Positions 1 through 7,102 of a DNA stretch of 8,882 bases are shown one piece after another. This stretch comes from Candidatus Aminicenantota bacterium (GTDB lineage: Bacteria; Acidobacteriota; Aminicenantia; Aminicenantales; UBA8522). The notes beneath the pieces were generated by a model, which had not been told where the DNA came from, did no database searches, and saw nothing but the letters and a program-made list of their open reading frames with translations. The DNA is taken from contig DQHV01000293.1 in NCBI GenBank assembly GCA_003524335.1, positions 16,255 through 25,136 of the forward strand, in the 5' to 3' direction. Position 1 is the first letter of the stretch. Each line of letters opens with the position of its first letter. Position numbers and translations under genes: made by a program.

Positions 1-817
1 TAAGGTCCGCCGCCTTGCCCATGGTCGGCGGCAGGAACACGGCGACGGTGACCAACACCCCGACAAAGACGAGCCAGAGGATCGCCTCCCGGTAGACGAA
101 ATTGGGCCAGAACGGAATAGCCCGGCGGGACTCGGCCTCTTCATCCGCGCCCACCGGGAGGCTCATCCCCAGCTTCTGGATGAGATAGACATGAAGGGCC
201 AAAGCAGCCAGGAGACAGAGCGGCAATACGCTGACATGGAAGCTGAAAAAGCGGCTGAGAGTGTCGCCGGAGATGTCCTCGCCGCCGCGCAGGAATTGTG
301 TTCCCCAGGCGCCGATAATGGGGATGGAGCGTGGAATATCCGTTCCTACCTTGGTCGCGGCCAGCGACAGGGCGTCCCAGGGCAGGAGGTACCCGGTGAA
401 CCCGAAGGCCAGCGTGAAGACGAGAAGCAGCACACCGCTCATCCAGGTCATCTCCCGGGGCTTCCGGTAGGATTTCAGGACCCAGATGCCGAGAAGATGG
501 ATGAAGACGATGGCGATCATGAACGTGGCCGACCAGGAATGGACGGAGCGGATGATCCAGCCCAGCGGGACCTTGGTCATTATCTCGCCGACGCTCTTGT
601 TCGCCTCCTCCAGAGTCGGCCGGTAATAGAAGGCCAGCATGATGCCGGTCAGGACCTGGATGCCGAAGAAGACGAGGATCAGGCTTCCGCTGTACATCCA
701 GGGAGTGTGCCTGTTCCGGGGGATCGGCTTGTGCTTGAGGAAATCCATGACCGTCCGAACGCCGAGACGGTCGTCCAGCCAGGTCCAGGTCGCTCGAGCG
801 GCGCCCTTGATGTTCAC
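1..817 (-). CDS. Cytochrome b/b6-like subunit of a quinol-oxidising bc-type complex (partial, C-terminus off the left edge)
   Basis: This is the dihaem membrane core of a Rieske/cytochrome b complex, which oxidises quinol in the cytoplasmic membrane. The first 272 residues are visible. Four haem-ligand histidines can be seen: H93 (SVHSW) and H107 (FIHLL) in one helix, H194 (FSFHVS) and H209 (ALHVY) in the other. The H194-H209 spacing of 15 is the cytochrome b6 type, not the mitochondrial 14. A GYLLPWD segment at 142-148 and LRGGEDISGDTLSRFF at 176-191 match the Qo-side consensus. After about residue 235 the chain continues into another hydrophobic helix (IPFWPNF...FLPPTMG) resembling the start of b6f subunit IV, so both domains seem fused in one polypeptide. 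The PEWY region would lie beyond the edge. No cysteine sits at the haem c-n position of true b6 (WMYSGS there). The start is GTG, overlapping the Rieske stop as GTGA, with a GGAGG 7 nt upstream. Confidence 0.93.
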   Translation of the reverse strand, partial: MNIKGAARATWTWLDDRLGVRTVMDFLKHKPIPRNRHTPWMYSGSLILVFFGIQVLTGIMLAFYYRPTLEEANKSVGEIMTKVPLGWIIRSVHSWSATFMIAIVFIHLLGIWVLKSYRKPREMTWMSGVLLLVFTLAFGFTGYLLPWDALSLAATKVGTDIPRSIPIIGAWGTQFLRGGEDISGDTLSRFFSFHVSVLPLCLLAALALHVYLIQKLGMSLPVGADEEAESRRAIPFWPNFVYREAILWLVFVGVLVTVAVFLPPTMGKAADL

Positions 818-1263
818 GCTGTTCCCTCCGGCTTAATGACTAAGTTCTCGCCTTCGGTGGCTACCGCGAGCCGCCGCAAAGGCTTGGGCGGCGGCCCGCC
901 GATGTTGACTCCGTTCTCATCATACCAGCCTTCGTGGCAGGCGCAGAAAAATTTCTTCTGCTCGGGCAGATACGCGACATTGCAGTCGAGGTGGGTGCAG
1001 ACGCTGACGAAGGCGACAAGCTCCCCCCCGGCCATCTTTTTGAGCATCCCGGGCTTGCTTCCCCAGGCGAAATTCTTGATCGCTCCCGCCTCCAGGCCGC
1101 CGTAGTCCGCGAGCGGGAGCAAGACCTGTTCAGGCTCGCGCTCCGGCGGAAATATAAACTTCAGGACCGGATATAAAAAGAGGCCGGCCAGCCCGCCCAA
1201 CCAGCCGCCGAGAAGGCCGTTGAGAAACTGTCGCCGCGTGAAAAGCGAATGTTTGAGTCTCAT
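814..1263 (-). CDS. Rieske [2Fe-2S] iron-sulfur subunit (petC/qcrA-type)
   Basis: This 149-residue protein carries the [2Fe-2S] cluster that takes electrons from quinol at the Qo site of the partner cytochrome b. The N-terminus has a twin-arginine-like TRRQFL at 9-14 followed by a Gly-rich hydrophobic helix at about 16-38, which fits a Tat-exported, membrane-anchored Rieske protein. Cluster box I is CTHLDC (C89, H91, C94) and box II is CACHEG (C107, C109, H110). C89, H91, C107 and H110 are the ligands; C94 and C109 form the stabilising disulfide. A proline loop GGPPPKPL follows at 122-129. The usual box II Ser (CPCHGS) is Gly112 here, while the Tyr two residues later (Y114) is kept; loss of that Ser is associated with lower redox potential, as in menaquinol systems. 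The ATG overlaps the sdhB stop as ATGA with no clear ribosome site, so translation is probably coupled. The stop overlaps the cytochrome b start. Confidence 0.95.
   Translation of the reverse strand: MRLKHSLFTRRQFLNGLLGGWLGGLAGLFLYPVLKFIFPPEREPEQVLLPLADYGGLEAGAIKNFAWGSKPGMLKKMAGGELVAFVSVCTHLDCNVAYLPEQKKFFCACHEGWYDENGVNIGGPPPKPLRRLAVATEGENLVIKPEGTA
825..829 (-). promoter_or_regulatory. Shine-Dalgarno site for the cytochrome b GTG start
   Basis: GGAGG on the minus strand lies 7 nt before the GTG at 817, inside the last codons of the Rieske gene. It fixes the GTG as the start, since no ATG is available until the VMDF methionine at residue 24. Confidence 0.7.
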
Positions 1264-1985
1264 CGTACCCGCTTGAAGAGGCTCTTCACCTTGCCCCAGA
1301 TAAGCTTTCGCCTCAACCCTTCAATCCCGTCGGCCGGCCGCACTTTCCGCGGGCAGACCTCGTTGCACTTGAACACCGTATCGCATCCCCAGGCGCCTGC
1401 CTCCGTATTCACCCTCGACCAGCGCTTGTACCCGCGCTCGTCCCGGGGGTCCTTGACGAACCGGTAGAGCTTGGCCAGGGCGGCCGGTCCCAGGTACCGC
1501 TCGTCCCGCGCCACGACCGGGCAGGCGCTGTAGCAGCAGCCGCACATGATGCAGTTGACGAACTGGTCGATCTTTTCCATCTCCCGGTCTTCGATCCTGT
1601 GGCCGTTTTCAGGACTCGTCTCGCCGGGAAAAAGATAGGGCTCGACCGCGAAGAGCGCCCGCCAAAACGGCTCCATGTCCACGATCAGATCCTTCTGTAT
1701 TTCCAGGTTGGGCAGCGGTTCGAGGACGATGAGCGACGTGCCCAAGGATTCCATCATGGTCCGGCAGGCCAGGTCGAACTGGCCGTTGATGACCATAGCG
1801 CAGGAACCGCAGACCGCCTCCCGGCAGCTGTACCGGAAGGACAGGGAGCAGTCTTGATCGTTTCGGATGTCCATCAGCGCTTCGAGGAGAGACTTCTTTT
1901 CCTCGGTTTCGTAGATAAAATCCTGGAAACAGGGACTTTGGTCGACACCCGGGTCGAAGCGCAGGATCCGGAAGGTGTATTTCAT
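1260..1985 (-). CDS. sdhB: Succinate dehydrogenase iron-sulfur subunit SdhB
   Basis: This 241-residue protein is the electron wire of complex II, passing electrons from the SdhA flavin to quinone through three clusters. The N-terminal ferredoxin domain holds the [2Fe-2S] ligands C54, C59, C62 and C74 (SCREAVCGSC...AC). The C-terminal domain has C145-x2-C148-x2-C151-x3-C155-P, then C201, C207 and C211-P. By analogy with E. coli SdhB, C145, C148, C151 and C211 bind [4Fe-4S], and C155, C201 and C207 bind [3Fe-4S]; the spacings 6 and 4 between the last three match exactly. The ATG at 1985 is chosen because homology begins at once (MKYTFRILRFDP); an open frame extends 44 codons further upstream but overlaps sdhA. 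The start lies 1 nt after the sdhA stop, and the stop overlaps the Rieske ATG. The length is typical for the family. Confidence 0.97.
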   Translation of the reverse strand: MKYTFRILRFDPGVDQSPCFQDFIYETEEKKSLLEALMDIRNDQDCSLSFRYSCREAVCGSCAMVINGQFDLACRTMMESLGTSLIVLEPLPNLEIQKDLIVDMEPFWRALFAVEPYLFPGETSPENGHRIEDREMEKIDQFVNCIMCGCCYSACPVVARDERYLGPAALAKLYRFVKDPRDERGYKRWSRVNTEAGAWGCDTVFKCNEVCPRKVRPADGIEGLRRKLIWGKVKSLFKRVR

Positions 1986-1986
1986 C

Positions 1987-3684
1987 TCAGTATTTTCTTT
2001 CCTGGGGCTGGTACTTGGTGATCTGGACATCGCGATAGGCGACCTCGGGCTTCCCGTCCTTAAGGCTGACCAACGTGTGTTTAAGCCAGCCAGCGTCGTC
2101 GCGTTTGGGGAAGTCAAGCCGGTAGTGGGACCCGCGCGTCTCCTCCCGCAGGAGCGCGCCCAGGGTGATGACTTCGGTCAGGTCAACCATGTAGCCGAAT
2201 TCGACGAGGTTGACAATGGCCTGACTGTAGCGGAGGCATTGGCCCGAGATGAAGGCCCGGCCGTAATCGTCCCGGATCTCGCGGATCGCCTCCAAAGCTT
2301 CCGCCAGCTCTTTTTTCGTCCGGAAGATCCCCGCCTTCTCGCTCATGACGACCTTGAGGTCGTTGAGCAAGTGGTGGGCCATCTTGCCGCCGGAGCGGCT
2401 GAGCCAGGTATCAACCTTTGCTTTTTCCGCCACCGCTTCATCGAGCAGAAACTTCTCGTTTCCGTCTTTTAGCTCCAACCCGTTGACGAAATTCGAAGCC
2501 TCTTGGCCGGCGATCTTGCCGAAGACGACGGTATCGAGGAGCGAATTCCCGCCCAGGCGGTTGGCCCCGTGGACACTCACGCAGGCGCACTCCCCGGCCG
2601 CGTAGAACCCCGCGAGCGAGCTGACGCAGCGCACGTCCACGTCGATCCCGCCCATCGAGTAATGTTGGGCGGGCTGGATGGGGATCGGCGTTTCCACCGG
2701 GTCGATGCCGCCGAACTTGAGGCAGATTTCGCGGACCGAGGGCAAACGCTTGTCGATCTTCTTCTGGCCCAGGTGCCGCAGGTCCAGGTGGACGTATTCG
2801 TCTTCGAATCCCCGTCCCTTGTCGACCTCGGTCTGGATGGACCGGGCGACGATATCCCGCGGCGCCAGCTCCATGGCCGACGGAGCATAATCGGCCATGA
2901 ACCGATAGCCCTTATTATTGACGAGATAGCCGCCTTCGCCCCGGGCGCCCTCGGTGATCAGGATGTTCTTCGGGTAGATGGAGGTCGGGTGGAATTGGAC
3001 AAACTCCATGTCCTTGAGCGCCACGCCGGCCCGGTAAGCGATCCCGATTCCGCTCCCGTGGTTGATGTAAGCGTTGGTCGTTCTGAGGTAGACGCGGCCG
3101 TAGCCGCCCGTCGCAAAGATGACGGCCCGGGCTCGCATGGGAAGGACTTGCCCGGTGGCGAGGTCATAGATAACCACCCCGACACACCGCCCGTTCTCGA
3201 CGACGAGCTTGGTCACCAGGGCTTCATCATAGACTTTGACCTGCCTCTTGATCGCTTGTTCGTAGAGCGTGTGGGCGATAACGAGGCCGGTGCGGTCGGC
3301 AGCAAAACAGGTCCTGGGGAAGCCGGCACCACCGAAAGGCCTCTGGGCGATAAGACCGACGGGAGAGCGGCTGAACGGAACACCGAGATGCTCCATTTCA
3401 TAGATGGTCGGGACAGCCTCCCGGCACATCAGCTCAGCAGCCGCCTGATCGGCCAGGTAATCGCTTCCCTTTATCGTATCGAAGGCATGCTTCTCCCAGT
3501 TGTCGTCCCTGCCCTCCTGGCTATTCCCCAGGGCGGCGTTAATCCCTCCCTGGGCGGCGACGGAATGGGACCTCAGGGGATGGACACGGGAAATAATGGC
3601 GAGCGAGAGGTGCGGGTCGGCGGTCAGGGCGGCGGAGAGGCCGGCCAGTCCGCCGCCGACGACCAGGATGTCGTGCGTGATCAT
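1987..3684 (-). CDS. sdhA: Succinate dehydrogenase flavoprotein subunit SdhA
   Basis: This 565-residue catalytic subunit of complex II oxidises succinate to fumarate at a covalent FAD on the cytoplasmic side. An FAD-binding [11 protein letters not shown] lies at 8-18. H40 in [10 protein letters not shown] is the expected covalent FAD attachment site. Substrate-site residues are visible: H232 in QFHPTS, R248 in EGARGEGG (proton-transfer Arg), H341 in QHYSMGG and R376 in [11 protein letters not shown]. The late REETRGSH at 513-520 is the usual C-terminal motif. The segment [16 protein letters not shown] is shorter than the matching loop of E. coli SdhA, so it belongs to a different sub-branch. 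The ATG at 3684 is preceded by AGGA 7 nt upstream and overlaps the sdhC stop as TGATG; an ATG 24 codons upstream would run deep into sdhC. Sequence alone cannot exclude operation as fumarate reductase, but the operon partners favour succinate oxidation. Confidence 0.97.
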   Translation of the reverse strand: MITHDILVVGGGLAGLSAALTADPHLSLAIISRVHPLRSHSVAAQGGINAALGNSQEGRDDNWEKHAFDTIKGSDYLADQAAAELMCREAVPTIYEMEHLGVPFSRSPVGLIAQRPFGGAGFPRTCFAADRTGLVIAHTLYEQAIKRQVKVYDEALVTKLVVENGRCVGVVIYDLATGQVLPMRARAVIFATGGYGRVYLRTTNAYINHGSGIGIAYRAGVALKDMEFVQFHPTSIYPKNILITEGARGEGGYLVNNKGYRFMADYAPSAMELAPRDIVARSIQTEVDKGRGFEDEYVHLDLRHLGQKKIDKRLPSVREICLKFGGIDPVETPIPIQPAQHYSMGGIDVDVRCVSSLAGFYAAGECACVSVHGANRLGGNSLLDTVVFGKIAGQEASNFVNGLELKDGNEKFLLDEAVAEKAKVDTWLSRSGGKMAHHLLNDLKVVMSEKAGIFRTKKELAEALEAIREIRDDYGRAFISGQCLRYSQAIVNLVEFGYMVDLTEVITLGALLREETRGSHYRLDFPKRDDAGWLKHTLVSLKDGKPEVAYRDVQITKYQPQERKY

Positions 3685-3992
3685 CAATAGTTCCTGGTGA
3701 AATAGACGACGAGAAGGCCGGCGGTCAGGATGACACCAAGGATGGTGAAGATCCAAAAGAGGAGCTTCTCCCGGCGCGCCCCCATGTCCATGATGACCGT
3801 CCGCAGGCCGTAGAGAGCATGGAAAACGACCAGAGCGATGAGCAGCGAATCGGTCAGCTTATTGGTGTGGAGGACGAGCGCCCAGTCGGGCTTCTGGTCC
3901 TTGGTCATCAGGAAGAACGAGGTCAAGAATTTGATCCCAAGGAGAGCGATGAGGAGGAGCCCCGAGACTCGATGAAAGACCCAGACGAACAT
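3684..3992 (-). CDS. sdhC: Succinate dehydrogenase cytochrome b556-type membrane anchor SdhC, short form
   Basis: This 102-residue membrane anchor binds quinone and probably haem b. Three transmembrane helices are visible at about 8-29, 46-66 and 77-98. The motif FHRVSG at 6-11 matches the SdhC HRxSG quinone-site signature. [13 protein letters not shown] at 57-69 matches HxxxGxR(H)xxxD, making H58 the likely haem ligand. Only five residues precede FHRVSG, whereas E. coli SdhC has over twenty, so the N-terminus is unusually short. The start is nevertheless firm: AAGGA sits 7 nt upstream at 4000-4004, an in-frame TAA lies at 4026-4028, and no alternative start codon lies between. The stop overlaps the sdhA ATG. 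No second anchor (SdhD) is encoded in the operon, although a complex II membrane domain normally needs about five or six helices. Confidence 0.9.
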   Translation of the reverse strand: MFVWVFHRVSGLLLIALLGIKFLTSFFLMTKDQKPDWALVLHTNKLTDSLLIALVVFHALYGLRTVIMDMGARREKLLFWIFTILGVILTAGLLVVYFTRNY

Positions 3993-4017
3993 TGGATTAT
4001 CCTTTTCTGAAAGCCTA

Positions 4018-4047
4018 TTTTTACATTAATTTTGAAAAGGATGTCAA
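4018..4047 (-). promoter_or_regulatory. Predicted sigma70-like promoter of the sdhCAB-Rieske-cytochrome b operon
   Basis: On the minus strand a perfect TTGACA (4042-4047) is followed after 18 bp by TAAAAA (4018-4023), which matches 4 of 6 bases of TATAAT. Transcription would begin near 4011, giving a leader of roughly 20 nt before the sdhC ATG at 3992. The region is markedly more AT-rich than its surroundings. It separates this operon from the glycosyltransferase gene, which ends at 4066. Confidence 0.6.
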
Positions 4048-4063
4048 GGATTCGCGAAGGCTT
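4046..4063 (-). repeat. Imperfect palindrome overlapping the -35 edge of the sdh promoter
   Basis: AAGGATTCGCGAAGGCTT is an 18-bp imperfect inverted repeat: a perfect TTCGCGAA core (4051-4058) with outer AAG/CTT arms and two mismatched positions per side. It touches the TTGACA box, so it could be an operator for a dimeric regulator. It has no loop and no T-tract, so it is not a terminator. It may also be chance. Confidence 0.3.
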
Positions 4064-4065
4064 TG

Positions 4066-5778
4066 CTATAACGACTCGGGCATCCGCGACCGGCGGCCGG
4101 CTCGGAAGATGCGCTTCTTTAGCACCTTGTAGATCCAGATACGCTCCGGCTCTTGCCGGCCGATCACCTTCACAAAGTTGAGTCCGTCCACTTGGACTCC
4201 CTCCGCGGCCAGGCTCTTGACCGGAAAGTCTGAGCCGATGAGGACCCATTCCGGCAGGACCAGAAGAGCGACCTTTTTCCTGCGGACATAGTCGATCACT
4301 TCCTCATAAGGAGCATAGGGGATATTCTGGATGCACCGATCATAAGGGTTGCCATCATAAAAATAGAAAGGGATGTGGGGTCCCCAGGTCAGGATTCTCG
4401 TTTTCTGGGGAAAATGGTCTTTGAGAAAAAGGCCGGCCTCTTTGAGCACCACCGGATCTTTTTCCCAGATAAAATCCCGGTCGTGGCGGGCCCAGCTGGT
4501 CGTGCGCATGACGAAAGAAATCACGATAAGGAAAGAAAGGACCGGCCAAGCCGTGAGCCGGCGGCGCTGGAACAGGGCGGCAATGCCGCTTTCCAGGACG
4601 AGCAGGCCTGCGGCCGTGAAGATGATCGAGATGATGGCCAAAGGAACAACAAACCTGTCCAGGACAAAAACAAGAAGCCAGGGGAAAGAATAGACCAGGA
4701 GAATTAAGATGAGCAGCAGAGCCCATCGGCGTGTCCTTCTGGAAAGCAGCATCCCGAGGATTCCGAGGAAGACCAGACTCATGGCTGTCTTGCGATGCCA
4801 AGGAACTCCTTTTGTCGGAGTGAGAACGGCAGCGTAAGATTCAAGAATACGGGAGGCGTTGAATTTCATGCGGCCGACGGCCCGGGCTCTATTCTCCCAG
4901 AGAAATGGCAAAAGAGCTGTCTTTTTCTGCCAGAGGTTGACAAAACGCCCCTTCTCAAAGGCGTTAACGAATTTTTCAGCCTCGCCATGATCATAAGAAA
5001 GAATTCCCATCCTAATATTGATGGCGGCTTTTTCCCCGAACCCGAAATGCCATTTCCCTAGGTAGTTGTGGATCAACAAAGCCCGAGAAAAAAGGAAAAC
5101 CAGGGCCACTCCCGCGAATAATAGCGATCCCCTAAGCGCTTTCCTGAATGCCCTACGCTTGAGGAAGCTTCGGACGAGAGAAACGATGACGAACAGGACG
5201 GCCGGGGCCTGGATTTCGGGCCGGGTCCAAAGCCCGACGCCGACAAGTAGTCCGAGCCAGAGCCAGCGTTCCGTCCGGTCCGGAGACTTAATCAACCGGA
5301 TCCCCAGCCATATCACCCAGGCCAGGAGAAAAGTGTAAAAAGACTCGGTGTAAAGGAGGACCGAAAACCGCAGAAGATAGGGCTGGGCGGCGACCAGAGA
5401 TGCGGCGACCAGGCTGGTCCGCACATTCAAGAATTCGCGCGAGACGAGATAAACCGGGATGACGGCCAGAGATCCGAACACCGTTGAAGCCAGTCGTCCG
5501 GCCAGTTCAATGTCGTGGGTAAACACATCAAAGGCGGCGATGACCAGGGGCCAGAGGTTGCTCCAGTATTCATTGGCCGCGCCCTGCAAACTGCCGTTGC
5601 GAGAGATGAGTCTGGCCAGGGCGGCATAATGGACTCCGTCTCCTTCGATGATCTGGTGGTAGCGGAAGAGCATGAAGCGCAAGCCCATGGCCAGCAGGAC
5701 AATGAAGGCCAGGATCCAGCCCGGTTCCCTGAGAGCGGAGTCCTCTTCCGTCAGACCATCAAGGATCCTTGAAGGCAT
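4066..5778 (-). CDS. GT-C fold polytopic glycosyltransferase, ArnT/PMT-like (GT39/GT83 style)
   Basis: This 570-residue membrane protein probably transfers a sugar from a polyprenyl-phosphate donor to an acceptor on the outer face of the cytoplasmic membrane. After a first helix at about 21-39 comes the short loop IIEGDGVHYAALARL (43-57), whose acidic E45/D47 fit the catalytic first-loop motif of the family. Further family-like features are LLYTESFYTFLLAW at 141-154 and TRPEIQAPAVLFV at 185-197. About ten hydrophobic segments extend to about residue 424. A soluble tail of about 145 residues follows, with YFYDGNPYDRC at 472-482, as in ArnT-type enzymes. Substrate and acceptor cannot be told. 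The ATG is supported by GAGGAG (5786-5791) 7 nt upstream and overlaps the end of the upstream lipoprotein gene by 20 bp, so the two are likely cotranscribed. Confidence 0.85.
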   Translation of the reverse strand: MPSRILDGLTEEDSALREPGWILAFIVLLAMGLRFMLFRYHQIIEGDGVHYAALARLISRNGSLQGAANEYWSNLWPLVIAAFDVFTHDIELAGRLASTVFGSLAVIPVYLVSREFLNVRTSLVAASLVAAQPYLLRFSVLLYTESFYTFLLAWVIWLGIRLIKSPDRTERWLWLGLLVGVGLWTRPEIQAPAVLFVIVSLVRSFLKRRAFRKALRGSLLFAGVALVFLFSRALLIHNYLGKWHFGFGEKAAINIRMGILSYDHGEAEKFVNAFEKGRFVNLWQKKTALLPFLWENRARAVGRMKFNASRILESYAAVLTPTKGVPWHRKTAMSLVFLGILGMLLSRRTRRWALLLILILLVYSFPWLLVFVLDRFVVPLAIISIIFTAAGLLVLESGIAALFQRRRLTAWPVLSFLIVISFVMRTTSWARHDRDFIWEKDPVVLKEAGLFLKDHFPQKTRILTWGPHIPFYFYDGNPYDRCIQNIPYAPYEEVIDYVRRKKVALLVLPEWVLIGSDFPVKSLAAEGVQVDGLNFVKVIGRQEPERIWIYKVLKKRIFRAGRRSRMPESL

Positions 5779-6988
5779 TCTGGATCTCCTCGATGCTTAC
5801 GCCCAAAATTTTCCTGGCGATTTCGTCGAGGGCGGCGCCGTCTTCTCCCTGGAAGTGGATCGTGGTGTGGACGTGGGTGAGGGTTTCCCCGGGGTTGAGG
5901 GCGGCCGCCGGCGAGGAGGATTCGAGTTCGTAGAAGGGGCCGAGCGGCTTAGCGCCGGGCGCAGGCGGGCCGTCGTTGTAGCTGTTGACCACGTCTCCGC
6001 CGAAAGGATACTCCTGAATCTCCCACATCGAATTCACGTAGTCGGTGGCGCCCTCCGGAACGGTCAGGTGGACAACGGTCAGGACCTTTTTAGCGGCGTC
6101 ATAGCTTCCGGCGAACGGTTTGACCCGCCGGGGGGAGATTCCGATCTTGCTCCTGTACATTCCGTCGCCGCGGAAAAACAGAACTCCGTCCTTGACGACG
6201 AGCCGGTCCGCAGGAACCTTGCCGAAGTAGGTGTCATTTACGGCCGGGCCGAGCTCCTCCGCCGGCCCGGGTTTGAATGGGATGACGATTGTGGTCTCCG
6301 GCGAGGGATTGAACATCCCGAGGATCCAGATCGAGAGCAGCCCCGTTTCCTTGGTCCAGGATTCCGGGCCGGTGTTGGTAATGGCATTTTCGGAGGAGAC
6401 GGCCACCATCTTGAGACCCTTCGCCACGGGAATCCCCAGAGCCCGGACCTCTTCCTCTCCGAGAAGGCGGACGATCCGGTTGAGCTCGAGGTTAAACCCC
6501 GTCCCCGAGTAATTCACAAGCTGCATGGCCTTGCGGAAATGGATGCGATCCGTATCCTGGGCCACGATATCATAAGCGCCCTCGTTGACCGGAGGCGGGG
6601 TGAACCAGTGTTCGAGGTCGAAGGGGTCGTCTTTCTTGAAGAAAATGGAGAACTGACCTCCTTCGGGGCCGAGCCAGAAACGGTCCTCGCCGCCGAAGCC
6701 GTTCATATGAAGGTTATTCTGGCCCGAGACGATGAACTCTCGATTGATCCAGCCGTAGCTGAACCCTTCGGGTCCGCCCGCCGTACTCGTCATGATCCGG
6801 CCCTGCAGGTCCGGGTTGACGGCGACCTGGGCCAGGCCGTCTCGCCCGGTGAGGACAATGGGGTTGCTGTGAGCCTTGAGGAAGGCGACATCGCCCTTGA
6901 AAAGAACGCCCTCCTGGGCCTTCGGTGTCTTTCCGCAGGCAGCCATCAGGGCCGCAACGCAGAGCATGGACCATATCATAGATTTCAT
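5759..6988 (-). CDS. Secreted lipoprotein, DUF6786-like (function unknown)
   Basis: This 409-residue protein begins with a signal peptide ending in LMAAC-GK, so C18 should be lipidated and the protein anchored in a membrane outside the cytoplasm. The mature part is beta-rich and has recognisable blocks: NPDLQGRIMTSTAGG (58-72), FSYGWIN (76-82), GFGGEDRFWLGPEGGQFSIFF (97-117), SSENAITNTG (198-207), SIWILGMFNPSP (219-230) and LGPFYELESSSPAAAL (349-364). From memory these resemble the DUF6786 family; the overall look recalls galactose-mutarotase-like sugar-binding folds, but this is an inference and no catalytic role can be claimed. AGGAGG (6993-6998) lies 4 nt before the ATG, a rather tight spacing. 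The gene overlaps the glycosyltransferase downstream and is divergent from a FucI-like isomerase, which suggests a carbohydrate context. Confidence 0.85.
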   Translation of the reverse strand: MKSMIWSMLCVAALMAACGKTPKAQEGVLFKGDVAFLKAHSNPIVLTGRDGLAQVAVNPDLQGRIMTSTAGGPEGFSYGWINREFIVSGQNNLHMNGFGGEDRFWLGPEGGQFSIFFKKDDPFDLEHWFTPPPVNEGAYDIVAQDTDRIHFRKAMQLVNYSGTGFNLELNRIVRLLGEEEVRALGIPVAKGLKMVAVSSENAITNTGPESWTKETGLLSIWILGMFNPSPETTIVIPFKPGPAEELGPAVNDTYFGKVPADRLVVKDGVLFFRGDGMYRSKIGISPRRVKPFAGSYDAAKKVLTVVHLTVPEGATDYVNSMWEIQEYPFGGDVVNSYNDGPPAPGAKPLGPFYELESSSPAAALNPGETLTHVHTTIHFQGEDGAALDEIARKILGVSIEEIQNAFKDP

Positions 6989-7013
6989 AGGACCTCCTAT
7001 CTCGGAGACCCCT

Positions 7014-7043
7014 ATTATTGACCAAAAATGCGGCCGGACTCAA
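7014..7043 (-). promoter_or_regulatory. Predicted promoter for the lipoprotein-glycosyltransferase unit
   Basis: On the minus strand TTGAGT (7038-7043) is followed after 18 bp by AATAAT (7014-7019), which matches 5 of 6 bases of TATAAT. Transcription would start near 7007, about 19 nt before the ATG at 6988. Its -35 lies 12 bp from the -35 of the divergent promoter. Confidence 0.55.
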
Positions 7044-7055
7044 CTCGTTCACTTA

Positions 7056-7085
7056 TTGACATCGCCAATCAGCCGGAGATAGATT
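7056..7085 (+). promoter_or_regulatory. Predicted promoter for the FucI-like gene
   Basis: A perfect TTGACA (7056-7061) is followed after 18 bp by TAGATT (7080-7085), which matches 4 of 6 bases of TATAAT. The start site would fall near 7092, giving a leader of only about 10 nt that barely includes the ribosome site. This is close to leaderless, so a different -10 or an upstream start site remains possible. Confidence 0.45.
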
Positions 7086-7092
7086 AGGGGCG

Positions 7093-7097
7093 GGAGG
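7093..7097 (+). promoter_or_regulatory. Shine-Dalgarno site deciding the FucI-like start
   Basis: GGAGG lies 5 nt before the ATG at 7103. An in-frame GTG at 7097 overlaps this ribosome site itself and is therefore a poor start, so the ATG is preferred. Confidence 0.65.
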
Positions 7098-7102
7098 TGG
7101 TC

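Noticed and set aside
191..1105. Plus-strand open frame of 304 codons opposite cytochrome b and Rieske
   Set aside because: Both minus-strand genes carry complete haem and cluster motifs; this frame is their antisense shadow.
1986..2117. 44-codon N-terminal extension of SdhB
   Set aside because: It would overlap the sdhA coding end, and family homology starts exactly at the ATG at 1985.
2503..3690. Long plus-strand open frame of 395 codons opposite sdhA
   Set aside because: It lies wholly antisense to a certain sdhA gene, has a low-complexity Asp/Gly/Arg-rich composition and no ribosome site; it is a GC-driven shadow.
3685..3756. 24-codon N-terminal extension of SdhA
   Set aside because: It would overlap sdhC deeply; the ATG at 3684 has a ribosome site and immediately precedes the FAD-binding fold.
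4046..4063. Terminator for the glycosyltransferase gene
   Set aside because: The inverted repeat here has no loop and no T-run in the right direction; I found no convincing terminator between 3993 and 4066.
4355..4801. Minus-strand 148-codon frame inside the glycosyltransferase gene
   Set aside because: It is an alternate frame of the glycosyltransferase gene rich in His/Pro/Arg, with no motif; I saw no sign of a frameshift in the parent gene.
5672..7021. Long plus-strand open frame of 449 codons opposite the lipoprotein gene
   Set aside because: The minus strand encodes a signal peptide, lipobox and conserved blocks with a ribosome site; the plus-strand frame shows no recognisable domain and covers the divergent promoter.
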